The notes under the pieces: generated by a model | Told to the model about the DNA's origin: nothing | Databases searched by the model: none | Seen by the model: only the letters and a program-made list of their open reading frames with translations | Assembly (NCBI RefSeq): GCF_022539315.1 | Contig: NC_066317.1 | Span: forward strand, 48,774,435-48,838,434 | DNA: 64,000 bases | Source: Serinus canaria | Lineage: Eukaryota; Chordata; Aves; Passeriformes; Fringillidae | Reading direction: 5' to 3' | In this document: positions 24,401 to 37,451 of the stretch, piece by piece | Numbering within the stretch: position 1 is the first letter of the stretch | How the letters are laid out: each line of letters begins with the position of its first letter | Program-made: the position numbers and the translations under genes

Positions 24401-27400
24401 ACTTTGTGCAGAAGCCCATCTCCTGTGACATTCCAGAGGTACAAGCTGGAATCACAGAACTGTGGTGAGGAAGCTGCCGTTTCTGCCTGTGAAAATAAAA
24501 ATATGTTACACTGGGTTTTAATTAAATGAACATAATATCTGCTTGTAATCTGCATTTCTGCCTGTGTTTAGCTGTCGATTAGTGGTGGATGTCAGAAGGC
24601 CCTGCTTAAATGCTCCAGGGGAAAGAGGATAACCAGCTCACCCATACTGGCTTTGTGCTAGTGGTCATTTTATCATTCTGTTCCTTTCCCTATGAAAAAC
24701 ATCAAAATTGCATTTTTTTCTTTTCGATTACACATGGGCATTTGCCCTGCCACCAGCCTACATGACATGTTTTCACAGAGCTAGCTCTCCCTGATTGAGT
24801 TCACGCTGGTCATGCACACAGCAGTTCTCAGGCAGCACCAGAGGCTGTACAAGGCAGGCACGGATTATTTTGGCACTGCTGATGTGATCAACCTTGTGAA
24901 ACTGAGGCATACTTATCTGATATGAACAGCTTGTAGCATTCAGTTATATCTTTTCTATCTCCTACTAGAAAAAGTTGAAAAAGTTCAGAATAACACATTT
25001 TTTTAAATTATTCCAATTATTAAATGCTTTTTGTAGGTTTCAAAGTACAAAATAGTAAAGTTTAAAATATTTAGGTTGCTTTTTTTTCAAAGGAAATGTA
25101 CTTGATTTTGTGCTGCATATTAACAAGATATATAGAAGCTTAACTTTTTCTTCCCCTATGGTTGTCAGTGAATAGGTTAAATTATGGGATTTTGTTGTTA
25201 TTTTTTGAGGCTGATATTTGTCATGGGACTGTCCGTGTGCAATGACAAGAAGGGAATTCCAACACTGGTCATACATACAGTTAGCTTATTTACTAAGTTT
25301 AAAGCAGAAATAGAAGAAAAATGAAGTATAAATAGGTCCTGTAGGAGCCAGTTTGGATAAAAGGTTTTATGATCTGTTTTCTAATGTGAGCTCAGATGGT
25401 AAACCTCAAGGTTGGTTATCTGTGCTATGTTCTTTTTTTAAGAATGACTTCTTACCCACTTGTCTTTGTGGCACTTAGAGCCAGGCCTAAACCAGGAATG
25501 TTTTTCTGCTGTAGACAAGACCTGGAGCCACCAGTGTAATCACCTTGTCCCTGCCCTTTGTCACTCCCTCCATCACAAGCATCCCTATGGCCACACTGCA
25601 AACTGGATTTGGAAACCCCTGGTTGAAAAATAACCCGGTAACAATTCGTTGGATCTTGGTCTGAAATTTCCTCATCTGATCTGCCACATGGAGACACAAG
25701 CAGAGGGAGGGCCACGCTTGGAAGGGCTCCTGCAGCAGGGTCTGCTGCTGCAGCAGTAGCCAGCACTCTATGACCAGCTCACCTGAAAACCTGGAAGCAC
25801 ATGAAATTGAACCAATGCAATTATGGCTTAGCTTCTGTTGGCAGTGGGCATTGAAATTCTGGAATGCAAGGTGCCGTGTACGGTCATTTGTTCACGGAGT
25901 TGCTCATCACTCTCTTGCCAGTGATCTGCTTAATCTTTTATGCTTACCTTGAGAACAGACTCAGTGATACCCCAGGAGAAGTCACAGGAGAACTGAGCTT
26001 GCAAGTTTGGGGTAGAATCCTTTGGGAAGAAGCCATTTTCTCGTATGATTTGTTTATAATAAAGTGCAGATGACTTGGGAATCCTTTCCTTTTTTTTGCT
26101 TTTGAAATCTACATAAAATAATCCACGCCTGATGTTGTAGGCATGTTGCCATTCGAAGCCATCAAGGAGGGACCAGGCTGTGTAACCAAACACATCTATG
26201 TTGTCGTATTTAATAGCTGCATAAGAGAAGGTAACATCCATGAGTCCTGGATTCATTACTCTAACATATATAAGGGATATTTATGAGAAAGGGCTATTTA
26301 TTTTGAAAATCTTGAGTGTCTTCTCAAAGTTTGTATTAAGCCACTGTAATTCATTGCAAAACTGATGTATATATCTTAGTCTTTATTTACTAAAAAAAAG
26401 GTGCCCTTAAGAAATTAAATTACTGTAGGATGCTTTATTTCTGCTCTGACCAAACAAGAAATATTATACCACATCCAGGTTTGAAGTTGCATTTGACAAT
26501 TTGCCAGTAAAATAATACCACTAAAATTAGAGAATCATGAGTCAAAATAAAGGGAGCAACAGTTGATCTGGTTTGTAACTTTGTCATGAAGCTTTATTTG
26601 AAAGATGTCTGCAAGCTCATGGGAATGTCTACTCAGCTTATAAATTGAAAAATCTATTTTGTTGGCATGAGACTGTTAATGACTTTAGAGAAGTAGGGTA
26701 GAGCAACCCAAAGACTGATTTAGTTACAAAATGGGTGCAGTGCATACTGATTTCTTCAGGCAATCTTATTGTCCCTCTTGCAAAGGAGTCTAGATATGGT
26801 CTTTTACATATACTATATGAGAAAGATGACAACACAGCTGCTTTCTCAGATGTGGAACCTGATTCTTCAGGAAGGGCAGCATAGCCTGCAAAGCTGCTGC
26901 TCAGCAGACACCAACTAACCACAATGCTTTTCACCTGTGCAGGCTCGTGCCAGCTGGCAGCCTGCAAGGAAAAGTCCAAACTCCATGGTCAGTCATGTTC
27001 ACTGCCTGTCACCACTTTTAAGCTGGGAAATAACATGGGATAACTCCTCATGTTAACCTTATAAGGGCTGGAGTACCCTAGGCAAAGCAGTGACCATGTA
27101 GGGTTGCTGAGGATTTTGACCCAGACAGGTGGACAAACCATATTTTACCTGTAGTCCACCACACCAGTAAGCCAAGGAATAAAGATGAAGTTTTCTGGTT
27201 TACTCTTTCCCAATATTGTTTAGCTTCATTTTCTCAGGAAATAATAATTTTGCATCATTCTGTATTTCCACCGAACTTCTTGCCCTAGTCACACCAGGCT
27301 GCAACTTGGACAGATAGCAGCTTTGCACAGTGCATGTATTGATGCAGCAGAGTTCCAAAATACCCAGCAGCATGGGCATAGTCCAGCTGGATGTTTTCCT

Positions 27401-30400
27401 GGTTGCCAGATGAAATCAGAAAGCCCAAGAGCTTGCAATGTGAGTATATGGGAAGCTGATAGACAAGGCCAGAATACTGGAAAGGAGATGAGGAAATGTA
27501 ACAAAGCAATACAATGGCATGCATTTTCAAAGAAGGCAAATTCTAAATTAGGGAAACCATGGGATAAAGTACAAAAATATCTGAAAATACTCACTGCAAA
27601 ATGCAGAGGCAGAGAATGATGTAGAGGATAAAGAGATAAGCTAGAATGGCCTTGCAAGTAAAGATGAGTACTTGATGTCTGCATTGAGGAAGGTCGAACA
27701 AATGGGAGCAGGCATCAAGGGATAGAGCAAGTGACAACTGAGAATATTTTTGTTTGTAGAAGCATATTGAAGAGATGGGGGTAAGTTTAGTTGTCAGAGC
27801 AAAAGATGCTGTCATACTTGAGATGATGCATGCTGAGTTTTTGTGGCCGTTTAAATGGGTAGGGGAAAAATTACTATTTTATGTATGCTTTATGTAAAGA
27901 AAATTAAAAGTTAGGCAGGTGATAAGTAGAGATCTGGTGGATCAGAGTGAGAGTATGTTTGTAGCATTGTCTGCAGGGACAGTGAAAGGAGAGGGCAGAA
28001 ACAGGTCAGGATCCTGACGGAGTGTTAGAGTGAGGATGAGAAAATAAGGAGAAGGTTTGGGGCAGAAACAAAAGGCTGAAGGTAGGAAAAGTCAGGAGTT
28101 AACTAAGGTCCCTATGTCACCAGAGGTGACATTCACAAAAGAAGATCTCAAGGCTTTTCTGTACCTACTATAGGTGGAGTCTTAGAGTCTTGCAGGAGTA
28201 ATAGTTTCAGTATGGAAACCCTAACCTTAACCAACCCTAACCCAATGCAGATGTTGGACTTTAGCTTTCTGGGACAGGGACTATGGGTTTTTTCTGTTTG
28301 TACAACACCTAGCACCAGTATATCCTGATCCATGACTTGTACTCATGCAGTATAAATAATTAATGATTAACTTTGTTGCCATTATCTCATTAAAAAAAAA
28401 AAAGACTAAATTATAACAGAGCTAAATATCAAACGATCAAAAGTGCTCTCTGAAAAATCCAACATGTAATTTCTGTACAAACCTTGTAAAACCTTATTAA
28501 TGAAATTTTTCATCATGTAGATGGCTGTGGTGTCATCTGTTTTCACATGGCTGTCAGTGAACCAGCCATTCTCTGCAATCAAGATTCGAGGACTGCTGTA
28601 TTCCAGTTTAATCCAGTTCAGTACTTCCCTCAAATTGAGTGACAAATTTTGTCCCATTTTTGGTAGAGTGTTTGGAGGTTTAAAGTTACTAGGACCAAAG
28701 GAAAATGCGAAGAAGTCAGCTGTTCCCTTTATGTAGTTTTTTTCCTCTTCAGTAAAATGTGGCAGAAACAAGAATTCATTTTTCAGTTCTTCTGGATAAT
28801 CCCCATCCCCGTGGATGGGTTTAGCAAACCACCCAAGTACTCTCTCCATGGACTTTTGACATTTAGAAATGTCTGACTCATCTTCCAATTTGTTAGGCTC
28901 GATCCAGTGGGATCCCAATACTATGGATATCATCCCCTTCTGATAGGGTTCAAAGCGTTCTTTGTAGGTATGCCAAACTTTTGCATGCGCCTGATGAGAG
29001 AAAAATAGCATTAAATTGTAAATCTAGTAAGTCTCTGTGGGTTGGCAGACAGAGAGGCAGCTAGCTCCATCTGAGCCACTGCAAGCTTATATGGAAGCAT
29101 CAGTTAAGGCACATGAATTAGCCTGAACAGTTTAATGGGCAATCACTGTTACCCTGCAAGGTTCCTTGGGATGAGGGCAAGGCTCAGACTCATGTCCTAT
29201 GACATGTTAGGGCTGTGGCTTTTTGCCTTTTAACACACATCTAAATTTCAGGAGAGATCCCAGCAGGGAGGAGAACAGCTGTTGTTACACAGACACTTTG
29301 GAATAGCTCTAACAATGGGATTTGAACTTTGTGATCTAGCCATTCTTTCTCTGTCAAATGGTGATTCCTGATATGGTTAAAATTTCAAACCATCTTTACA
29401 ATTATTCCATCAATGATGCATCTTATATGATATTTCATTTGTCAGTGGTGACTCTGTGCTACTAACTGCTCTGTGCTCCGGGGGTTACCTGGACTTACTC
29501 TGATCAAACCACATCCACCCCATCCCTCTTCTTGGGATTTTGTTGTTTTATTCTGCCCTAGTCATATGAGCAAGTGTTCAAGTTTTGATATTTGCTCAAT
29601 CCCTACATGTAAAAACTTGGGCAAAGGACCCAGCTGCGAAGTTTGAACCCAAATGACAACTTTCACAGCTCTGAGTGAGAATTTTGTTCAGGATTTTAGT
29701 TAATTTCTTCTTTGAAATGGCCACTGAAATGTATCACATCTTAATACTGCTTTTCTGATTATCATAATGTTGTTATTATTGCATGTCACAATTAGCTTCA
29801 AAAGTCACATTATTAATTACCAAATAAGGGCACACAGCAGACAAAGCTTACACAAAACCAGAAATACATGGGAGGTTGAGGAACCACTAGCACTGTAAAA
29901 GTCCTGTAAGGAAACAGGACAGGTAGGTCAGAGAGGAGTGACCTGGACTGCAGTGTAAATCACATCAGGTGATCTGATGCAGGGGAGGGGAGCTGACCTC
30001 TCCCAGCTGAAGAGTTGTCAAGTAACTCAGAGTTTACCTTATGCCTGGAGTGTGATGTTATGCTCTTAAGCTGGAAAGAAAATAATAGTTTGCACCCAGA
30101 GAAAACCATTAGGAGCATTGTGAAACACTGAGTGCTGAGTTAGATTGTCATCATTACTAAGCCAAACAGCATTGCTTGCCTTTGACAATAATTTCAGTTA
30201 ATTTATCTAGAAACACACAGCCTTGACAGTTAAAAAAAAACTCCAAAAGGCCTGATGTCAGGCAGGTGTTTGTTTAAGCTAGGGGGTACCAAAGAATTAC
30301 AGTTTGTGAAATTTTGTGTATCAGTTGTTTATGGTTTCTAAGGTCATGCTCGTAACATTTGTTCAAAGTCTGTCTTTGAAAATACTGATAAAGTGACACT

Positions 30401-33400
30401 AACCTTTGAAATGCAGGTTCTGTAGCTGAAGAGGGAAGCCAGCAAAAATAGACTCTTGAGGCAAATTGCAAGATAGAGTTAAAGTATTGTAAAATTGATT
30501 TCTTAGTAGCCTCATCAGAAAATTTAAGTGGCCAGTGCCATCTCCTCAGCTGCCCTCAGTCCTCTCCTGAAAGTCCCTCCAGCCTGGGGGGGCTGCTGGG
30601 GCCAGGCTGACTCTGTGCTCTGCCCCTAGGGTTTCCTCACCTGGTTTGCAGAGTTTTTCTGCAGACAAAGCCCACAAACACCACTGTTGAATGAGAGGCA
30701 TATGGCTGCTTTGGCTTAACAAGAAACTCCCCACTGCACTCAGCTGTGTGATGCACAGTGCCAAGTACCATGACAACAGCACCAGGTAAATCATAGCAGT
30801 CACACTTTTCTAGGTGAAGTGGAGAACGATGGCTTTGCCAAAAAAACAACTAATCAGAATATGATATTGACATGTAAAGCCAAGAATCTCTCATTGTATT
30901 CATACACACCTTCAGGAAGTGATTAGAAGAAAATAAAGTTACTATCAAAAATAATGTGTACAGTAGAGGATACAGCCCCAGGTAAAACTCTAGAGGAGGA
31001 GACCTCAATTATAAATAAGTACATTTAATATGAGTCAAGATAGAATCCTCATATACAAACTTGTATGTATCACTGATGACTTAATTCTGAGGATTTACAC
31101 TCACTGTAAAAAACTACTCACTGTCTACAGTAAAGGTTTTACAGACATAGTAGACACACAGTTGCCTATAAATCTGAGTTGAGTAGTTAATTATCTGTAA
31201 AGAAACTTAACATTCTCAGATAGAAGGTGTTTGTTAAATGCAAACTATTGTTGATGGAATCAGCTGATTTATAGAATTTGTTTTTTAAGACCAGATATCA
31301 AACAAACATCAATTTAAAAGCTGTATCATACATCAAATTGGGTATTTTCAGTAAATCTTGACTAATCTTTTTTCAGTTAGAGTTTAATCCCTGATCTTTC
31401 ACTTTCCTTGTTAGAGCAAGGACAAATGTCAAGGCTAAATACACAGTTAAAGTAGGATCAATATTGGGTATTTATTCTAGATACGTATGACTCATTAATT
31501 TCAGCATATTTTCCTGGTATAAATGTAGAAAATATTCCCTAGTCCTGAAAGTCACAGAGAGTGCTATGACAATTAGTACTAACCCTGTAAAAGGCTAGAA
31601 AAATCATCTTAATAAACTGAAGACAACAGTATTTGTTCTTCTCTCTTTTTGAAACATTCTCATACTCCCTGAAACTCTGATCCTGTAATTTATCATATGC
31701 ACATGCAAAGAGCTTTCAGTAGAGCAATACTTTCAAATTCTTAAGATACTTTAGTCAAACAATTTTTCTTGGAACAGCAATGAGTATACAAAACAATGTC
31801 AGTGGTATATGGAGTTATTTTAGTGTGCTGGAAATCAAGAACATTTAGGAAAATTAGAATTGAAAAAATGAAAATAAAATTATTTGGGTCTTTTGTTTAC
31901 TTGTTTGGTGTTTAAACCATGAAGAACTAGAATATAGTGTGATGATAATGTTACATTTCAGAAAAAGGGCAGGGCTGTGGTAAAGATGCCCCACGGTCAG
32001 TAGAGCTAAAGTAGAATCAAACCCTTTCTTTTGCAAACTGACTCTCAGTCCTTGTGAAGGATTGCCTACATCTCAAGGTGCAGGTGACTACACTTCTTGA
32101 GAGGGTGTTATGAAGGACTGAGGCTTTACTATCATAATTTGTTGCATGTTAACTGTCCTGCATTTGGATTGTGTTTTCCCTAATGATTACCAAGAGATCT
32201 AAGAAAGCTAACCTGAAAATAACAAATCATCAATAAACTATCAATCAGTGCTGAATTTTACATCATCACCAGTGGCTCCTACTATTTGAAAAACATTCCA
32301 GCAAAGCACTTTACAAGCACAGATGATTCTGGTGTCCTCCCTAGAGCCATACTTGATGGAGACAGGCTTCCCTTCTCCTGCAGGAAACACAGGTGCTGGT
32401 GTGGTTTCATCTTTCTGCCTCCTGAGGAAAGGAGTCTCCTTTGGAGGAAGGGAAGGAAGTGTCTGGTAGCATAGAGGTAATAATTACTCCCATTCATGAA
32501 GTAGAAATTTGTTTTTAAGGAGAATGAATTATAGGACTTTCCTGGGGCAGACTCATCCACAGATCCCAAAGTCAGCAGTGTCCACGAAGAGATCCTGGCA
32601 TAGTGAGATCTATCAAAGAGCTGGGAGTAATGCAGCTGGGCACAGACACATAGGGAGACACCAGGTTAGAAAGTATCACCACACTTTTTCCAAGTATGTG
32701 ATGAAGACATTTTTTAGGGAGACCTCATAATGATATTTCTCTCCTGGGCTTTTTCTGCCAGCTGGAAAGGGGTGTGATTAATCTTTACAGTCTTATCTTT
32801 AGGTTAAAAAAAAAAAAGGAAAAAAAGAGTCCCTTTCTGTCTACTAGCAAAGGCAGAGCTTCCTGGAGGGCACTGATACAGAGGAGGAAAAGAAGACAGG
32901 TTGCCCTTGTGATAGTTACAAATCTCAATCCAAGCAGGAAAGAATATAACTAGATATAGAGAAAATGGTAATAATATATCAGGCATATATCTTACATAGG
33001 TCCAGCCACAAAGATTCATCGCCTTTGTATTTTCTTGCTTCTTGTCAGATTTATTTACTGATAAATCAAAGAAATCCATCTAATTTTTCCATGTGCCATT
33101 TTTTTCTTCTCTGCTTCAGTATGACATCTGCCTGAGGAGCAAACTCATAGTTTTTTTATTTTCTTTGGTGTGTCTTTCAAATGTTGCAAAGCAAGTTAGC
33201 TGTTATCATTAATTGTTTTCTGATGTTGCCTTTGTGAAGTGCAGTCTCCTTTAATGAAGAACAGAAATACACTACTGATGGCCCCTCTCCATCTGGTATA
33301 AGACTCCACATGCTCCTTTTATTACTCATAATGACCATACAATTGAAGATACATTTATCTAAGAGAATCCCTTAGCAATTTACAATTAATAAGCATTAAA

Positions 33401-36400
33401 GTTCAGATTCCTTGTTAATTTCTGTAGAGGCAGTATTGAGTCCTTTGAAATGGTCAGTGGCAATGATTACCTTCTGTGTATGAATAGAACACATAGTAAC
33501 ATGCAAATACATTTTTAAAATTGAAATTTTTTTAAACTCAGATTTGAAATTCTTCTTCTGAGCTATTTTCCCAATGTGGCTCTCCTAAGCACCCTGCTTA
33601 TCAGCCTCTGATTCTGCATTCAACACCTCTCTTTATAGATATGAATAGCAAGGCCTGTGCAAAAGGCAGGGCTGTCTCTTAAGCAGATGTGTCTGGGGCA
33701 TCCCCTTCACAGGATGCAAGGCTTGGAGGGAGCATGGGCAGGAGGTGATTCAGCATCAGCAATGCCCTGTGCCAGCCAACACACAGAGCTCTGGGTTGGA
33801 TGAAGACAGACCAACCTTACTTTTGTTGGAAAGCCTTAATAAGATCATCATCTGCCTAGTTACCTACATGAATTCATTCATGGAAGCAGGTAATTTTTTA
33901 ATCTGTTCTAAAATGCATCTCATTATGGAGATGATCCTTGAGGTCCTCTTCCAACCTGTTATTCTGTAAACTTTTGATATACCAGCCAATTTTTTTTTTT
34001 GTTTTAAGACGCTGTATAGCTTTTGAAAGCAATAAAATTGATATGTTTAAAACTAAGAAAAATTTCTCCAGCCCTTTTCAAGGGACACAAAGATCTCCAG
34101 CAACTTTCAAATTGTTCTTACAATAAAATAATCCAAAGTCCAAAAAAGCAGAGGTTTATGGTTTGTTATATTGTTTTTGTGATTTTATTAAACTTAGCTT
34201 CAGGATATAATTGATGTATCACAAAAAAGCACTCTTTTATATAGACAATTCTTAGTTCTGATAACACCACGACTGCAACGATATGCAAGGAAATGAAACT
34301 AAAAATAGGATTCATGCAAGAGCTTCATTTAATTTCTCCACAGATACTACAAAAAAGTTTGAGAATGATTTTCAGCAAATTGCTGTGCAACAGTGTGGTG
34401 GCCAGATTAGCTTTATTTCAGCATTACAGACCTGTTTTTCCTGCTCTGTATATTTAATGGGTGGACCTGGTTTGTGCACAGGGTGGCATTGAGGAACAGC
34501 CTGTCCAAAAATGAAGCCTTGACATAGACAAGAATGTGGTTCTTCCTAAAGCTAATTACATAAATGGCAATCTTTTCAAGAGCTTTAACAGGCTTTGCCT
34601 CACACTGCCAAAACCTGACATTTGGTTAATCTTGTATTTTTGGGATAATGTTTTCATTTGCAGTGGGGAATTAGAAGGTAGCCATAATACAAAGTCTGAG
34701 AAACAGACCAGTATGTACCAGTCCTGAAATAAAAACCCATGTGAAATCTTTTTAAAGAGAGAATCTTATAATTTTTCTTGATTCTCAAAGGAGAGATATT
34801 TCACAACACATGAATCCTGATTGTGCCTCAATACATTCTATTAATACTGTATTGTCAACAATGCAAAATGAACTGGACATTTAAACTCACACAAAAATCT
34901 CTGAGAAAGAGTCTGGCTAGTTGGCTTAGAACATACAGTACCAGATGTGCCTTCTGTGGAATGGCTGGCTGGCATTACAATCTATTAAGAGAAATAAATA
35001 ATTACATCTAGAGACAAGAAGAGTTGACTCATATCCACTGGTACCTCAAGAGTTTCCATTCCATCGCTAACCTTAACCAGAAAACTCCAGTTCCTCAAAT
35101 ACTTTACTACAAATTTGAGATTTTTCATTGATCTCAAATCTAGAATCTTCAGAAATTTTCAAGTAGTATAGGAGAGAACTGCTAATACTTTAGGAAATGT
35201 TCATGAGGTTGTGAGAAGGGGAGAATGATTTCTGCCCACGGATAATAAAACAGTAGCTAAAGGATTGTGTGCTGCTGAAAGTCTCCTTAACTCTTCCATC
35301 CAAGTGGTTTATTTCATACTCTAGAACAAGAAGCAACTATCAAATCAAGTCTGAGAGACAAATAATATTGATCAAGAAAATTAGGTCAGTAATTTGTGTA
35401 TCAGACCCAGCTGTGCTTGCTTTCCTGGAAAATCCAATTGATTCTTTGGCAGAGGAGTATCACTCCCTGTGTGTGGTGTGCTGCTTACATGGATTTTACA
35501 GAAAGTGCAGAGATTGACTAGCTGGTACTCCACATTTGATTGTGACACTCAGAAACTAATGCAAGAAATATTGCAAACTTATATGATATCTTTCACATGC
35601 ATTATATAAAATAGCACTTGAAAATAGAAAGAATGATTTGGCATCAGTTTCCTTTGAGATGCTTCACAAATCTTTATAATGAAATCATTCTTCTGCTAAG
35701 TCTGAAATCAGTCTGTGACTCAGGATGCTTGACAACTTTTCTGTGTGTAAAACTTCTATTGACTGCAGTGTGACTTTTTTAAAAAATGATGTTCTGAAGG
35801 TTCAAGGTCAGAGGTAAATACAAAAATTTGTCAGTTGCAGAATATTTTAACTACTCTGGCAAATAATTTTTTCCCCATATGCATACTTCTTTCTGTAGGA
35901 CTAATCCATGCAGATTCATTTTTTAATTACATGTGTGATGTATGGCAAGTTGTAGAAAAATCCTCTTTGTGACAGTTAAGAATAGTCTCAGAGGGAATTA
36001 TATTGGCTGCAGAGATGGGATAGAGACCTGCTCTGTAAAGTACTTTGAGCACAGCAGATGCAAAAACCACTATACATTGTGGAAATAATTTGAAACTCTC
36101 AAGTACTGAAGAGAACATTTGTATTCTTCTGAACCCAAGAGGTGCCAGCCTTACTAGTTTAGAATCAAACAGTTTGCAACATGATCTTACTAAGCTAGAA
36201 CAAATCACATTTACATATACATACTCTATGGCCAGTAAAGTTGATTCAATATGCAAATACAAATTAATTTCCTTTTAAACTAATAGAATAGTCATTTCAG
36301 TATGGCCAAATCTGTTGAACTAAATGTAAAGAACAAAGAATGCTCTTTAAGAGACAGAATTTGTATGTAAAAACTAATTTAAATAAAACAATAAACAAGC

Positions 36401-37348
36401 ACTTTAAAACAAATAATTATTGAATCAGCTGTTGTGACAAGCAATAAAATCAAAGTGAGGGTTAACAGAACAACTGCCTTAGCTAAAGGCTATTTTTAGT
36501 GCTTTCACAGTAGGTGATTTTTTAAAAAAAGCATTGATCACAGGACCAATTCTTCCTATTATTCCCCAGAGCAGTGCAAGATCAATTTGTAAAATCTTAT
36601 TATACTGTACCTTGATCAAATTGTGTCCTACTGAGTAGACAGTTCTTATTTTCCCTCTCTCTCCTGGAGCATGAATACCTGTGCCATACCCATGCCAAGC
36701 AACTAAATATGGATTGTGGATTGTAATCCAATATTTAACACGATCCCCAAAGGTCTGGAAGCAAAATGTGGCATAGTCATTGAAGATCTCAATCACAGAT
36801 TCATTTTTCCATCCCCCATATTTTTCTTGCAGCATCAAGGGCAGGTCCCAGTGGTACAGTGTAACCACTGGGTCGATATTTCTGTAGAGTAAAGAGTCAA
36901 TAAGGGTGTTATAATACTGAAGTCCTTTTTCATTGGGAGCTGCCACCACTCCAGTGGGGAAGAGCCTTGACCATGAAATTGAAAACTGGTAAAAAGTAAC
37001 TCCCAAAAACTCCAGAGCAGACAAATCTTCGTCCAACAGGATATAACTGTCACTGGAGGTGCCTGCGCTGTCAGCGTCCCTGAACTCCGAGCGGGTGAAG
37101 CGGTCCCAGATGGAGGAGCCCTTCCCGTCCTTCCTCCAGCTGCCTTCTACCTGGAAAGCTCCTGTCCCTACCCCCCAGAGAAAATCCTTGGGGAAAGTGT
37201 CATATAAAAACATCTGTGTTTCACTCACGGGGCTGAAGTGGGAGTCCTTTTTCCACACAGATCTTCCCTCTCCAGCAAGCCCAGTAACTATCCTCACGAA
37301 AACCAACGTCCAAAAAGCAACAATCTTCTCCGGTCGCTGGCCACACAT
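21444..37348 (-). CDS. KLB: Beta-klotho (5 coding exons, complete)
   Basis: Coding exons (minus strand): 37348-36611, 28990-28483, 26216-25948, 24486-23343, 21805-21444. They splice in frame to 1006 residues plus TAA (human KLB is 1044). A hydrophobic leader, [20 protein letters not shown], lies near the N-terminus. Two glycosidase-family-1 domains follow: KL1, about residues 50-490, and KL2, about 505-950. One membrane helix (about 964-985) is followed by a basic cytoplasmic tail, [12 protein letters not shown]. Each domain has lost one catalytic glutamate: KL1 has HNP with Asn212 but keeps ENG (Glu386), and KL2 keeps NEP (Glu663) but has ANG with Ala859. This is the usual pseudo-enzyme pattern of klothos. 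The protein is the co-receptor that lets FGF19 and FGF21 act through FGF receptors. The start is the first ATG after an in-frame TAA at 37360-37358. A homologous-looking N-terminal extension lies upstream in another frame. Confidence 0.95.
28217..28244. repeat. Short telomere-like hexamer cluster
   Basis: AACCCTAACCTTAACCAACC and the following CTAACCC form four degenerate copies of the vertebrate telomere unit CCCTAA within KLB intron 2. It is far too short to act as a telomere, and chance remains possible. Confidence 0.45.
28293..28372 (+). repeat. Possible ancient amniote dispersed repeat end
   Basis: TTTGTACAACACCTAGCACC followed by a CCTGATCCATGACT stretch and an AT-rich tail resembles a dispersed repeat 3' end that is common in reptile genomes. 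I recall the pattern but not its family name, and the copy is divergent. Confidence 0.3.
28991..36610 (-). other. KLB: KLB intron 1
   Basis: A 7.6-kb AT-rich intron between a GTACAG donor and a TCTCTCATCAG acceptor. It contains one short CR1 remnant and no further exon or RNA gene that I could support. First introns often hold enhancers, but no clear cluster of sites was recognised. Confidence 0.7.
33925..33969 (+). mobile_element. CR1 3' terminal remnant
   Basis: GATGATCCTTGAGGTCCTCT followed by TCCAACCTGTTATTCTGTAA is the diagnostic end of avian CR1 elements. Only this terminal segment is recognisable. It lies in KLB intron 1, antisense to the gene. Confidence 0.8.
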
Positions 37349-37451
37349 TGTGCCAGTTTAGAGTGCCAGTGTTAAAAATCAGATTTCTTGTACTGATGCT
37401 GAAAAAATTCCATTCTTTCGCCGGAGTCCATGCCGTGCAGACCGTTTTCAT
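37349..37451 (-). other. KLB: KLB 5' leader with out-of-frame upstream ATG
   Basis: An ATG at 37451-37449 opens a frame reading MKTVCTAWTPAKEWNFFSIS, which resembles the human KLB N-terminus (MK..C.A..P..EW.FFS). It is shifted by one base relative to the main frame and overlaps it, stopping at 37221. Its context (C at -3) is weak, while the main ATG has A at -3. It is either an overlapping upstream ORF, a decayed former N-terminus, or a sequence error. Confidence 0.6.

Noticed and set aside
25452..25766. Two overlapping minus-strand frames (104 and 70 codons) in KLB intron 3, considered as a missed exon or a decayed retrocopy
   Set aside because: No recognisable family. KLB reads through from exon 3 to exon 4 in phase 0 without it, and no human KLB segment corresponds. 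A translated search against vertebrate proteins would settle it.
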